The position numbers and the translations under genes are program-made. The notes beneath the pieces are model-generated. The model was not told the DNA's origin. It made no database searches and worked only from the letters and a program-made list of their open reading frames with translations. Shown here piece after piece: positions 45,874 through 54,395 of a DNA stretch of 64,000 nt (positions are counted from its first letter, which is position 1; every line of letters begins with the position of its first letter). Source of the stretch: Hymenobacter sp. BT188 (GTDB lineage Bacteria; Bacteroidota; Bacteroidia; Cytophagales; Hymenobacteraceae); assembly GCF_014333585.1 (NCBI RefSeq), contig NZ_JACSCW010000008.1:1-64000 (forward strand), given 5' to 3'.

Positions 45874-45970
45874 CCGTCATGCAGAACGTAGTGAAGCATC
45901 TCGCTCGCTTCGCTAGGTTAGTAATCTGGCTAAACACGCAAGATGCTTCGGCTCCGCCTCTGCATGACGG
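45874..45970. repeat. Palindromic REP/MITE-like repeat, copy 3 (imperfect)
   Basis: Arms starting CCGTCATGCAGA and ending TCTGCATGACGG, with GAAGCATCT / AGATGCTTC inside, but with mismatches and small length changes between the arms. A more degenerate member of the family at 23008, 26896 and 54273. Confidence 0.85.
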
Positions 45971-46124
45971 ACTATAGGTGAGTTCTGTTGGTCAGTAGAG
46001 TGCGTCGTGGTATCGGTTATGGTGGCCTTTACAGGTATTCTCGTAATGCTATGTTGATGCTTGCGTATAAGGCGGAGTCAACTTCTATCTTTGAGCGTAC
46101 CCGCGCTTTCTGCCCTTCCGCCCT

Positions 46125-46763
46125 ATGAACATTGCTACCGTGCTTGCCCTCCTTGTGGCCGCTTACCTTATTGGCTCCATCCCAACGGCCTTGTGGATGG
46201 GAAAGTGGTTTTTTGGGCTGGATATCCGGGAGCACGGCAGCGGCAATTCGGGCGCTACTAACACCTTTCGCGTGCTGGGCAAGCGCCCTGGCTCTGTGGT
46301 AATGGCCATTGATGTATTCAAGGGCTGGGCCGCTACGTCGCTGGCTACAGTTATGATGAACCAGGGAGCTATTCAGGCTGGGCACTTACTGTACTTTCAA
46401 TTGGCTTGCGGTGTGCTGGCCGTGGTTGGCCACATCTATCCCATCTACGCGGGCTTTCGGGGCGGCAAGGGCGTGGCCACGGTGCTGGGCATGATGCTGG
46501 CCATTGCGCCGGCCACCGTGGGCGTATGCATCTTGGTGTTTCTGGCCGTGCTGTTGCTTTCCCGCTACGTTTCTCTGTCATCGATGGCAGCGGGCGTGGC
46601 GTTTGCTTTCTTACAGCTGCTGCCCCCGTTTCGACCGGATAATTCGCTGCTGCTGGTATTCGGCTTCGTGCTGGCCGGGCTGCTGATTTACACCCACCGA
46701 GCTAATATCGGCCGCCTCCGCGCCGGGACAGAGAGCCGAGTGCCGTTGTTTGGGCGGAAATAA
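46125..46763 (+). CDS. plsY: Acyl-phosphate:glycerol-3-phosphate acyltransferase
   Basis: 212 residues, integral membrane. PlsY makes lysophosphatidic acid from acyl-phosphate and glycerol-3-phosphate, the first step of phospholipid synthesis. Conserved loops are visible: GSIPTALWMGKW, the GSGNSGATNTFRVLG motif, and GFRGGKGVATVLGMM. About five hydrophobic spans (start MNIATVLALLVAAYLIGS). Followed 26 bases on by a DUF2199 gene. Complete and normal length. Confidence 0.95.
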   Translation: MNIATVLALLVAAYLIGSIPTALWMGKWFFGLDIREHGSGNSGATNTFRVLGKRPGSVVMAIDVFKGWAATSLATVMMNQGAIQAGHLLYFQLACGVLAVVGHIYPIYAGFRGGKGVATVLGMMLAIAPATVGVCILVFLAVLLLSRYVSLSSMAAGVAFAFLQLLPPFRPDNSLLLVFGFVLAGLLIYTHRANIGRLRAGTESRVPLFGRK

Positions 46764-46789
46764 AAATTAACACAAAATCCCTCTCAATT

Positions 46790-47275
46790 ATGAGTTATCA
46801 ATGTGCCTGTTGTGGGCAAATGCACGATTCATTACCTGATATTGGGTTCGCTAAGCCAGAGCCATTTTTTACTGTGCCAAAAGATGAGCGGGAATATCGA
46901 ATAAAACTGACTGCGGATACTTGCGTCATAGATAATGAAGAATTCTTCATCCGTGGTCTTATCGAGATACCAGTACATGGGCAAGACGCAACCTTCGGAT
47001 TAGGAGTATGGGTAAGCCAGAAAGAAGAAAACTTTGCTAATTATGTAATGAACCCTGACTCAGCTGAAATAGGGCCTTACTTCAGCTGGCTATGTAGTGA
47101 TATTCCTGCTTTTGGCTCAACAGTCAACTTGAAAACAAGAGCCCATTTTAATGGGATTAATTTGCGACCAACAATTGAGTTAGAGCCTACTGAGCATCCT
47201 TTATCTGTAGCTCAGAATGAAGGAATTAGTATCGAACATGCTTGGGAGATAGTTCACAAATACATTGATAAATAA
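46790..47275 (+). CDS. DUF2199 family protein
   Basis: 161 residues, cytoplasmic by sequence. It opens with YQCACCGQMHDSLPDIGFAK, the Cys-containing N-terminal block typical of DUF2199, and continues with CVIDNEEFFIRGLIEIPV, FGLGVWVSQKEENF, PYFSWLC and LRPTIELEPTEHPLSVAQNE. Function unknown; DUF2199 genes are widespread singletons. Its base composition is clearly more AT-rich than plsY and the M20 peptidase on each side, so it may have been acquired separately. Confidence 0.85.
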   Translation: MSYQCACCGQMHDSLPDIGFAKPEPFFTVPKDEREYRIKLTADTCVIDNEEFFIRGLIEIPVHGQDATFGLGVWVSQKEENFANYVMNPDSAEIGPYFSWLCSDIPAFGSTVNLKTRAHFNGINLRPTIELEPTEHPLSVAQNEGISIEHAWEIVHKYIDK

Positions 47276-47366
47276 CCCGAAGTCGCTCGGCGTAGTCAAG
47301 CGACTTCAAACGACAACAAGGGATTGTTACTTTTACTCTCGCATTCCCAATCAACCTCACCGCCCC

Positions 47367-48728
47367 ATGCCCACGTACCTCGACCAAAACAAAGAACGTT
47401 TCCTCACCGAACTGCTCGATTGGCTCCGTATTCCATCCGTTTCCGCCGACCCTAAGTTTCAGGGCGATGTGCTCAAAGCCGCCGATTTTCTCAAAGCCCG
47501 CCTCGAAGAAGCCGGCGTAGAAAACGTGGAGATTTGCCAGACTGCCGGCTACCCCATCGTGTACGGCGACAAAATTATTGACCCCAGCCTGCCCACGGTG
47601 CTCGTGTACGGCCATTACGATGTGCAGCCCGCCGACCCATATGAACTGTGGACGTCGCCGCCCTTTGAGCCAGTAATCAAAGACGAGAAAATCTACGCGC
47701 GCGGCGCCTGCGACGACAAAGGCCAGGTATACATGCACGTGAAGGCTTTCGAAATGATGAGCCAGGACGGCGGCGTGCCCTGCAACGTCAAGTTCATGAT
47801 TGAGGGCGAGGAAGAAGTAGGTTCCAACAACCTCGGCATCTTCGTGAAGGCCAACAAAGAGAAGCTGAAGGCTGATGTCATTCTGATTTCGGATACCGGC
47901 ATGTTATCTAATGACGTGCCTAGCATCGAGGTTGGCTTGCGTGGCCTGAGCTACCACGAAGTAGAAGTAACCGGCCCGAACCGCGACCTGCACTCCGGTA
48001 TTTATGGCGGCGCGGTGCCGAACCCCATCAACGTGCTCTGCAAGATGATTGCCAGCCTGCACGACGAGAATAACCACATCACCGTCGCGGGCTTTTACGA
48101 TAATGTAGACGAACTGAGCGCCGAGGAACGCGCCGAAATGGCCAAAGCCCCGCACTCCGATGAAGACTTTAAACAGAGTATCGGTCTGAAAGACATTTAT
48201 GGCGAGAAGGGCTACAGCACCATCGAGCGCACCAGCATCCGGCCTACGCTGGACGTGAATGGTATTTGGGGCGGCTATACTGGCGAGGGCGCCAAAACGG
48301 TAATCGCTTCCAAGGCTTACGCCAAAATCTCGATGCGCTTAGTGCCCCACCAGACTTCAGCCGAAATCACCCAGAAATTCCAAGAGCACTTCACCAAAAT
48401 TGCCCCCCAAGGCGTGACGGTGAAGGTAACGCCGCATCATGGTGGTGAGCCCGTCGTTACGCCCACAAACTCAGTGGCGTATCAGGCGGCGGCTAAGGCC
48501 ATCGAAACTACGTATGGCAAAAAGCCGGTGCCTACGCGCGGCGGCGGTTCAATTCCAATTGTAGCCATGTTCAAGTCGGAGCTGGGCTTGGATACGGTGC
48601 TGCTCGGCTTCGGGCTGGACTCCGATGCCATTCACTCACCCAACGAACATTTTGGCGTCTTCAATTTCTTGAAGGGCATCGAAACCATTCCGCACTTCTA
48701 CCGCAACTACGCGGCGGCCAGCAAATAA
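47367..48728 (+). CDS. M20-family dipeptidase
   Basis: 453 residues, a zinc metallopeptidase of the M20 dipeptidase group, cytoplasmic by sequence. Metal-site motifs: LVYGHYDVQPADP (first His/Asp), RGACDDKGQVY (bridging Asp), MIEGEEEVGS (catalytic Glu pair), and the late His in DSDAIHSPNEHFG. The dimerisation/lid domain begins near GLSYHEVEVTGPNRDLHSGI. The ATG at 47367 (MPTYLDQNKERFL) is chosen; the frame upstream overlaps the DUF2199 gene. Hydrolyses short peptides; no specialised substrate can be inferred. Confidence 0.93.
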   Translation: MPTYLDQNKERFLTELLDWLRIPSVSADPKFQGDVLKAADFLKARLEEAGVENVEICQTAGYPIVYGDKIIDPSLPTVLVYGHYDVQPADPYELWTSPPFEPVIKDEKIYARGACDDKGQVYMHVKAFEMMSQDGGVPCNVKFMIEGEEEVGSNNLGIFVKANKEKLKADVILISDTGMLSNDVPSIEVGLRGLSYHEVEVTGPNRDLHSGIYGGAVPNPINVLCKMIASLHDENNHITVAGFYDNVDELSAEERAEMAKAPHSDEDFKQSIGLKDIYGEKGYSTIERTSIRPTLDVNGIWGGYTGEGAKTVIASKAYAKISMRLVPHQTSAEITQKFQEHFTKIAPQGVTVKVTPHHGGEPVVTPTNSVAYQAAAKAIETTYGKKPVPTRGGGSIPIVAMFKSELGLDTVLLGFGLDSDAIHSPNEHFGVFNFLKGIETIPHFYRNYAAASK

Positions 48729-48743
48729 TACTCGCCGGTTGTA

Positions 48744-48789
48744 AAGCAAAAAAAGCCTCCCAGAAATATTCTGGGGGGCTTTTTTGCTT
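48744..48789. terminator. Bidirectional terminator between M20 and OMP genes
   Basis: AAGCAAAAAAAGCCTCCCAGAA pairs with TTCTGGGGGGCTTTTTTGCTT with one mismatch. It abuts the stop of the minus-strand barrel gene at 48789. Confidence 0.9.
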
Positions 48790-49406
48790 TATTTCTGCTT
48801 GTTGAAGAATCGGTAGGCGACGTAAAACTGCAGCGCTCCGTTGCGGACGTGTAACTGCTGCGTTTCATTCTCAGCAAACTGGACAGTTTTAAAGATGTTG
48901 CTGAGGCCGCCTAGGTAGCGCCAGCCCGCGCTGAGGCCACCCGGATCCTGGTAGCCAAAGCCGAAGGCGTAGCCATACTCTATCTGACGAAAGGGGCCTT
49001 CCTCCACGCTGAACTCCGCTACTTCTTCTAGATTGCTCTTGACCGACAGCAAGCGTCCCATCTGCGGGCCGGCTTCAAAGAATATGTCGGTGACCGTGTA
49101 GCGCAAGAGTGCTAAGCCATCCAGGTAGCGCAACTCAGACAGAATGTTCGGTCCGTAAGCAAGTGCCTTGTCGCCTTTGATTGTGTATAGCCCTTCCGTC
49201 TGCAACGAAAACCGCTCCCCAATGCTCACGTTCAACGTAGCGCCGCCGTGGTAGCCCACCCGAAACTTGCTGTCCTCTACATCCCGGCCAACGCCGCTGC
49301 TCAAATTGCCCCCCACCTTGATGCCCGGCCGTAAGCGCACGAGTTGGGCGTAGCTGGTGGTGCTGGCGAATAGCAGCAGTAAGAAGCCTAAAAGTACCTT
49401 TATCAT
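48789..49406 (-). CDS. PorT-type outer-membrane beta-barrel protein (paralog 1 of 4)
   Basis: 205 residues. Signal peptide (MIKVLLGFLLLLFASTTSYA), then a small beta-barrel like PorT/OMP_b-brl: RPGIKVGGNLSSGVGRD, VGYHGGATLNVSIGERFSLQ, EGLYTIKGDK, FFEAGPQMGRLLSV, AFGFGYQDPGGLSAGWRYLG, ending in FYVAYRFF. Start at 49406 chosen for the signal peptide. It is the most divergent of four tandem same-strand paralogs. Role in the envelope unknown; such proteins may be structural or assist secretion. Confidence 0.85.
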   Translation of the reverse strand: MIKVLLGFLLLLFASTTSYAQLVRLRPGIKVGGNLSSGVGRDVEDSKFRVGYHGGATLNVSIGERFSLQTEGLYTIKGDKALAYGPNILSELRYLDGLALLRYTVTDIFFEAGPQMGRLLSVKSNLEEVAEFSVEEGPFRQIEYGYAFGFGYQDPGGLSAGWRYLGGLSNIFKTVQFAENETQQLHVRNGALQFYVAYRFFNKQK

Positions 49407-49492
49407 AAAATACCGAGAGCGAAAGACTACTAACGAAGTCATCGGTCAAAAGTAGCTACAGATGGGGCAGCTTTTTCTAGGGCTATCATCAT

Positions 49493-49530
49493 AAAAAAGC
49501 CCGTCGTCCAACTTGGATGACGGGCTTGAT
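49493..49530 (-). terminator. Terminator of OMP paralog 2
   Basis: AGCCCGTCGTCCA pairs with TGGATGACGGGCT with one mismatch; the A-run on the plus strand is the T-run for the minus-strand gene at 49549-50172. Confidence 0.85.
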
Positions 49531-49548
49531 ACCTTTGCATTCTATGTA

Positions 49549-50172
49549 CTATCTACCACCAAAGGTATAGCCGACATAAAGCTGAAATAGAGAGTGGCGT
49601 GTTTTCTTATCTTCAACAATGTTACGGTACACCCCCGAAATGCTGCCATTGTAGCGGATGCCCACGCTGGGCCCCGAAGCGACTTGGTAGCCAACGCCCG
49701 CTATATAGCCGACACTAAACTGATGATCACCATCAAAGTAATCATCGCCGTTGCCTGCTGTCGTGTTTTCAAAGGTATTTTTTGTCCCAATCAAATAACC
49801 TAGCTGCGGACCAACTTCGAAAATAAGACCGTCGGCGTTTATGCGGGCCAGTACTGGTAAGTCGATGAAGTGGTGGCGCACTGTTAGTTTATTGGTGCCT
49901 TCCTCCAAACGGTAGCCTCGCTGAGAATATAGCAGCTCGGGCTGCAGTGAGAAGAATCCATCGCTGCTTAAGGGAGCATTTAGTGTAACCCCGCCATGAA
50001 AGCCCACCAGCATTTTCATGCCTGTTTGAGTAACTGCTTCAATGTTCGTTTTACCGTCGCCGGTATATCTTGACAAGTTGGCTCCGGCTTTAACACCCAA
50101 CTGTATGCCTTGTGCAAATCCCGCGGAAGCAACACTACCAAGCAGCAGGAGGGAGAGGAAAGTTTTTTTCAT
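49549..50172 (-). CDS. PorT-type outer-membrane beta-barrel protein (paralog 2 of 4)
   Basis: 207 residues. Signal peptide MKKTFLSLLLLGSVASAGFA, then IQLGVKAGANLSRYTGD, VGFHGGVTLNAPLSSDGFFS, QPELLYSQRGYRL, DLPVLARINADGLIFEVGPQ, GYIAGVGYQVASGPSVGIRY and LFQLYVGYTFGGR. It shares these blocks with the next two genes. Own terminator downstream, so probably transcribed separately. Function unknown. Confidence 0.88.
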   Translation of the reverse strand: MKKTFLSLLLLGSVASAGFAQGIQLGVKAGANLSRYTGDGKTNIEAVTQTGMKMLVGFHGGVTLNAPLSSDGFFSLQPELLYSQRGYRLEEGTNKLTVRHHFIDLPVLARINADGLIFEVGPQLGYLIGTKNTFENTTAGNGDDYFDGDHQFSVGYIAGVGYQVASGPSVGIRYNGSISGVYRNIVEDKKTRHSLFQLYVGYTFGGR

Positions 50173-50256
50173 TTATATGAATGTATAAGGCATTTAATGC
50201 GCCTCCTGACTTAGGATTGCGCTTCCGATTGCCTACATGTATAATTATGCCAATCA

Positions 50257-50308
50257 TACAAAAAGCCCCCCAGCCTATCAAAAAGACAAGGTGGGGGGCT
50301 TTTTTGTA
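50257..50308. terminator. Bidirectional terminator (AAAAAGCCCCCCAG family)
   Basis: TACAAAAAGCCCCCCAGCCT pairs with AGGTGGGGGGCTTTTTTGTA with one mismatch, downstream of OMP paralog 3. Confidence 0.92.
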
Positions 50309-50325
50309 CGGTTACTTACCGCAGA

Positions 50326-50997
50326 CTAGCGGCTCGGAATCAAGTAGCCGAGCGACACCTGAAACACTTGGTTGCGGGCGTTGCGTAGTTCGTCGTCGCG
50401 GTAGCCGTCTTTGGCAAAGTCAGTGAAGGAGCCGTTGTAGCGCAGGCCAATCAATAAGCCCGTGTCGCTCTGGTAGCCCAAGCCGGCGGCGTACCCAATC
50501 TCGTTGCGGTTTACCTCGTCCAGGTTTTGCTCGTTCTGTACTTTGCTGAACACAGTGCCATTGGTCGTGCGCTCCGATTCATCTTTTACTTTGAGCAGGT
50601 AGCTATACTGCGGGCCACCTTCGAAGAAAACGCCCCCCGTATTGATTTTCAGCAGCAATGGCACATCGATGTAGTTGTAGGTCTGGGTGCCTTTGTAGGT
50701 GTAGTTCTGGCCTAGGAAGGTGAATTGATCATCGGCGTATTTGTAGCCCTTTTGGGAAAACAAAACCTCGGGCTGCACCGAGAGGAAGCCGTCGTCTACG
50801 AGGCCGATATTCAGCATGACGCCACCGTGAGCGCCAAACTTATTCTCGTATATGTCTTCGTTGGTCAGGTCGCCGGAAAGGTTGGAGTAGTTGGCACCGC
50901 CCTTGATGCCAAAGCGAATGCCCTGAGCATGCGCATCGGAAGAGGCAAAGGCCGCAGCCGACAGCAGAGTGGCGAGTACAAATGCAGTTTTTTTCAT
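50326..50997 (-). CDS. PorT-type outer-membrane beta-barrel protein (paralog 3 of 4)
   Basis: 223 residues. Signal peptide MKKTAFVLATLLSAAAFASS, then IRFGIKGGANYSNLSGDLTN, FGAHGGVMLNIGLVDDGFLS, QPEVLFSQKGYKY, VPLLLKINTGGVFFEGGPQY, GYAAGLGYQSDTGLLIGLRY and VFQVSLGYLIPSR. Clearly paralogous to the genes at 49549 and 51166. Probably an outer-membrane barrel of unknown role. Confidence 0.88.
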   Translation of the reverse strand: MKKTAFVLATLLSAAAFASSDAHAQGIRFGIKGGANYSNLSGDLTNEDIYENKFGAHGGVMLNIGLVDDGFLSVQPEVLFSQKGYKYADDQFTFLGQNYTYKGTQTYNYIDVPLLLKINTGGVFFEGGPQYSYLLKVKDESERTTNGTVFSKVQNEQNLDEVNRNEIGYAAGLGYQSDTGLLIGLRYNGSFTDFAKDGYRDDELRNARNQVFQVSLGYLIPSR

Positions 50998-51108
50998 GGC
51001 GCAAAAGAAGTTTGGTTAGATAAATTGCACAGCTCAACCACAGACGAAAAGTGTGCCAGGGTCGCCAAAAACCAATAAAAACAGTATTATTTAAACTTCA
51101 AACAGCAC

Positions 51109-51144
51109 AAAAAAACGGGTTGCCAAGTGCTGGCAACCCGTTCT
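51109..51144 (-). terminator. Terminator of OMP paralog 4
   Basis: AACGGGTTGCCA pairs perfectly with TGGCAACCCGTT around a 5-base loop; the T-run is on the minus strand, just downstream of the gene at 51166-51903. Confidence 0.9.
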
Positions 51145-51165
51145 AAGAAGCTGAACAGCAACTAC

Positions 51166-51903
51166 CTATTTCGTCGGAATTAAGTAGCCCAACTGTAAGG
51201 TGAAAGCATTGTTAAATGCTTTTGGCTCGTTGTCTTGATCTTTCGTGTCGATCAGTGAGTTGAAGCCGCGAGCATAGCGCAAGCCCAAGCTGATGCCGCC
51301 TTCGGTCATGTAACCGATGCCGGCTACACCGCTGATGTCGAACTGCGCCAAGTCAGATTTGTAGGCTTCGTCGCGGCTAACACCAGTGTAGTCAAGAAAA
51401 GTACCGTTATCTTCTACCTTGTCTTTGTCGCCGTTGGTGAATTTGGTAGTAGTCTGGCTCTTGTTTTTAGAACCGAACAAGTAGCTCACCTGTGGACCAA
51501 GCTCGAAGAAAAGCCCCCCAGCGTTGATCTTAGCCAGAAGTGGTGCGTCTAAGTAGTGCAACACACGCTGCTGCTCCACTTCGATCTTCTCGATGCCAGT
51601 ACCCGGATTTTTCTGGGTAGAGGTGATTTCGTAGCCTTTGCGGTTGTACAACAACTCGGGAGCGAAGGAGAAGAATCCATCGGAGCTAAGCGGGATGCTC
51701 AACGATACGCCGGCGTTGTAGCCAAACTTGTAATCGCCAAAATCACTGCTATAGCCCGCACCCGTAATTTGCTCTACGTTGTCACCGCTGATGTTCGAGT
51801 AAGTGGCACCGGCTTTTACGCCAATGCGAAATCCGCCCGGATCCTGAGCTTGGGCGACGGAAGCCGTCAGAAGGCCTAGAGCTAGTACTGCAAACTTTTT
51901 CAT
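51166..51903 (-). CDS. PorT-type outer-membrane beta-barrel protein (paralog 4 of 4)
   Basis: 245 residues, the longest of the four. Signal peptide MKKFAVLALGLLTASVAQAQ, then FRIGVKAGATYSNISGDN, FGYNAGVSLSIPLSSDGFFS, APELLYNRKGYEI, APLLAKINAGGLFFELGPQV, GVAGIGYMTEGGISLGLRYA and TLQLGYLIPTK. Extra loop residues (around TTKFTNGDKDKVEDNGT) account for the length. First in the tandem array. Confidence 0.88.
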   Translation of the reverse strand: MKKFAVLALGLLTASVAQAQDPGGFRIGVKAGATYSNISGDNVEQITGAGYSSDFGDYKFGYNAGVSLSIPLSSDGFFSFAPELLYNRKGYEITSTQKNPGTGIEKIEVEQQRVLHYLDAPLLAKINAGGLFFELGPQVSYLFGSKNKSQTTTKFTNGDKDKVEDNGTFLDYTGVSRDEAYKSDLAQFDISGVAGIGYMTEGGISLGLRYARGFNSLIDTKDQDNEPKAFNNAFTLQLGYLIPTK

Positions 51904-52179
51904 AAAAATGATAAAAAGGATTTGTAAAACATTGTAAATCTGGTATTAATGCCAGCAAGACAAACAAATGTCCGGCCCTCATACCGTAAAAACGAGTATA
52001 AAAGTTGCGGCTCAGGTAGTAATTAATATTGTGGTAGCAGTGGTATAAACCTATTTTGAGCGCCCCTGTTTCCGACAAGTACAATGAGGTCAGTAGCTTA
52101 GTGTTCATTTAGTAACCGCCTTGTTTCCGGGGTGCGGTGGCCTGAGTTTTACTAATTTTGAGTCGCGATACGCTGCTCT

Positions 52180-53316
52180 ATGGTTATTTTTGGTCGATTG
52201 AATAGGGGCAGTATTGTTTTAGCTGCTTTCATTGCACTGGGCTTATGTGGCCAGTCGGTACAAGCTCAGGGTACAGATGACACCGGGGCGCCCCGCGGGC
52301 CGCTGGTGCTAGGCGCATATGTGCAAGGCGGCTTTATTATCGCCCATACGCCGCGGGTAGCGCACTTGGTGCAGGCCCACCCAACGGGCTTTGAGCTGAA
52401 CTGGCAGCGCCAAACCACCGGAAATGCCCCTTGGCACGCGTGGTATCGCTACCCGAAAGTAGGTGTGGCCCTCACGTACTACGATTACCACAATCCGGTG
52501 CTGGGCAAGTCGTACGCCGCTACCGTGTACCTGAACAAAGCGTTTCTGCGCACCGCGCGCCACGAGTTGAACCTACGCATGGGCACTGGTCTGGGCTACT
52601 TTCCCATACGCTTCGATCAAGAAACCAACCATAAAAACCTGATTGTCAGCTCGCGCCTGAACGCCACGCTACAACTGCGGGCCGAGTACGATGTAGCCAT
52701 TTCGGAGCATTTGGGCCTACTGCTAGGCGTGGGTCTCAACCATTATTCCAACGGCGCTACCACCAAGCCCAACCTCGGCATCAATATTCCGACGGTGGTC
52801 GTGGGCCTGAACTATCATCAGCAGCGCCCATTTCGGCCAGTGTCTACTGTACCGGGCTATGTGCCGGAAGATATTGGCCAGAACTTTCTCAACCTAAGCG
52901 GCACCCTCGGCTACAAGCAGCGCAACGAATCGAGCCGGCAGAAGTATCTAGTAAACTCGCTGACGGTGATTGCCGGCCGGCGGATTAACCGCAAAAGTAA
53001 CCTAGTAGCCGGCGTAGAGGGCTTTTACGACCGTGGCTTGCTGGCTGAGCAGCGCGATACGGTTCGCAATGGAGAAGCGCTAATCGACGTGAAAAAAGCG
53101 GGGGTACTCGTCGGTCACGAACTGCTGTTTGGGCGCATGGCGGTGGTAACGCACCTAGGTGTTTACGTGTATAATCCGTACAAATCGAACAGCTTTTACT
53201 ACGAGCGTATCGGCTTGAAATACCACGTTACGGAACGGCTTTTTGGCTCGATTGACTTAAAAGTGCACCGCGGCGCCGCCGACGTAATTGAGTGGCGAGT
53301 GGGAATGAAGATTTAG
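52180..53316 (+). CDS. PagL-like acyloxyacyl hydrolase / lipid A deacylase
   Basis: 378 residues with a signal segment (GSIVLAAFIALGLCGQSVQA). The beta-barrel lipid A deacylase core includes LLLGVGLNHYSNGATTKPNL, with the His and Ser of HYSNG as the likely PagL-type catalytic pair, and NIPTVVVGLNY. PagL removes the 3-O-acyl chain from lipid A in the outer membrane. The protein is longer than classic PagL, as seen in Bacteroidota acyloxyacyl hydrolases. Divergent from the OMP array. Envelope role probable; specificity inferred. Confidence 0.8.
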   Translation: MVIFGRLNRGSIVLAAFIALGLCGQSVQAQGTDDTGAPRGPLVLGAYVQGGFIIAHTPRVAHLVQAHPTGFELNWQRQTTGNAPWHAWYRYPKVGVALTYYDYHNPVLGKSYAATVYLNKAFLRTARHELNLRMGTGLGYFPIRFDQETNHKNLIVSSRLNATLQLRAEYDVAISEHLGLLLGVGLNHYSNGATTKPNLGINIPTVVVGLNYHQQRPFRPVSTVPGYVPEDIGQNFLNLSGTLGYKQRNESSRQKYLVNSLTVIAGRRINRKSNLVAGVEGFYDRGLLAEQRDTVRNGEALIDVKKAGVLVGHELLFGRMAVVTHLGVYVYNPYKSNSFYYERIGLKYHVTERLFGSIDLKVHRGAADVIEWRVGMKI

Positions 53317-53531
53317 CCGGTCTCGTCATCACAACGCTTTATATGAACTCCGGCATGATGAAAAAAGCCCCCCAGCCTCCGACCCAGCAGCAATTCATCT
53401 ACCGGAGCCGCTGCTTCAGCTATTGATTCCGACGCTTCAGAATCATTTTTTTCACTCAAACCCCGTTTTCGCCCACATTTGACAGCAACCAACCAGAGTT
53501 GGTTGATACTCAACGCTTATTCGCTGCTGTC

Positions 53532-54182
53532 ATGGACGAGATACTGCTGCTGAACCGCTGGCTTCACATTGGGGCCGGATTTGTAGGCTTTTTTATGGCG
53601 CCGGCCGCTCTGGCGGTGCGAAAAGGTGGAGCAGCGCATCGGCTTTGGGGCCGAATATTCTTTTGGGCGATGGTGGTTGCAGGCACTACGGCTATCTGCT
53701 CAGCCAGTGTTAAGGGTCTCACCTTCTTGCTCCTGACGGGTATTTTTAGCTTGTACTTGGCCTGGTTTGGCTACCGCTCCCTCTACCATAAACCCATGGG
53801 CCGAGGGCAGCAAGCCTCCGTCTACGACTGGATAGGAGTAGGGCTGGGATTAGTGGTTTTTGGGGGCACAATTGTCTATGGGTTGGTTACCCGCAATGTC
53901 ATTTCGCTCGTGTTTGGCAGCATTGGGGTCAACTTTGCCGTGCAGCAGTTACGCGCCTTTCGGCGCCCTGGCCCTTGGCCCACGGGGCAATGGCTGCACA
54001 ACCATATATCGGGTTTCGTAGGGGCTTACATCGCGGCGGTGTCGGCTTTTTCGGCTACTAGCCTCACGTTCATTCCCTGGCCCTGGAATTTTCTGTGGCC
54101 CACGCTGGTCATGGTGCCGCCGCTAATGTGGGTGCAGCGGCGCTACAAAGCGAAATTCTCGCAGGGGCAACGGCCTGAATAA
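53532..54182 (+). CDS. Multi-span membrane protein, DUF2306-like
   Basis: 216 residues, about six membrane spans (IGAGFVGFFMAPAALAV, FWAMVVAGTTAICSA, FLLLTGIFSLYLAWFGYRSL, IGVGLGLVVFGGTIVYGLV, LWPTLVMVPPLMWV). His residues near AAHRLWGRIFFW and QWLHNHISGFVGAY resemble the DUF2306-type membrane family, but the match is only partial. Function unknown. The ATG at 53532 is preferred to an upstream TTG. Confidence 0.65.
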   Translation: MDEILLLNRWLHIGAGFVGFFMAPAALAVRKGGAAHRLWGRIFFWAMVVAGTTAICSASVKGLTFLLLTGIFSLYLAWFGYRSLYHKPMGRGQQASVYDWIGVGLGLVVFGGTIVYGLVTRNVISLVFGSIGVNFAVQQLRAFRRPGPWPTGQWLHNHISGFVGAYIAAVSAFSATSLTFIPWPWNFLWPTLVMVPPLMWVQRRYKAKFSQGQRPE

Positions 54183-54272
54183 ATAGTGGAAGTGCGCCTA
54201 CAGAAGCAGGTGTAGATCTTCCTTATCAGATACCGCAGAAAAATTTCTCTTGAGCTAACTAATTCTTATTTA

Positions 54273-54374
54273 GACCGTCATGCAGAGCGGTAGCGAAGCA
54301 TCTCGCGTGCTGACGCAGAATTACTAATCTAACGGTGCGAGCGAGATGCTTCGCTACCGCTCTGCACGACGGTC
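54273..54374. repeat. Palindromic REP/MITE-like repeat, copy 4
   Basis: 34-base arms (54273-54306 with 54341-54374) with one mismatch (CATGAC against CACGAC), same core as copy 1 (GCAGAGCGGTAGCGAAGCAT). It lies between convergent genes. Confidence 0.9.
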
Positions 54375-54395
54375 TCAGTAGAACAGTAGAAAAGA

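Larger units (their letters stand above)
45798..46124. other. Intergenic stretch with terminator and repeat
   Basis: About 330 bases between the giant exported-protein gene and plsY, taken up mostly by the terminator at 45813-45856 and repeat copy 3. Confidence 0.75.

Noticed and set aside
53358..53385. A terminator after the PagL-like gene
   Set aside because: AAAAAAGCCCCCCAGCCTCC is present but no matching opposite arm follows, so it is a lone octamer copy.
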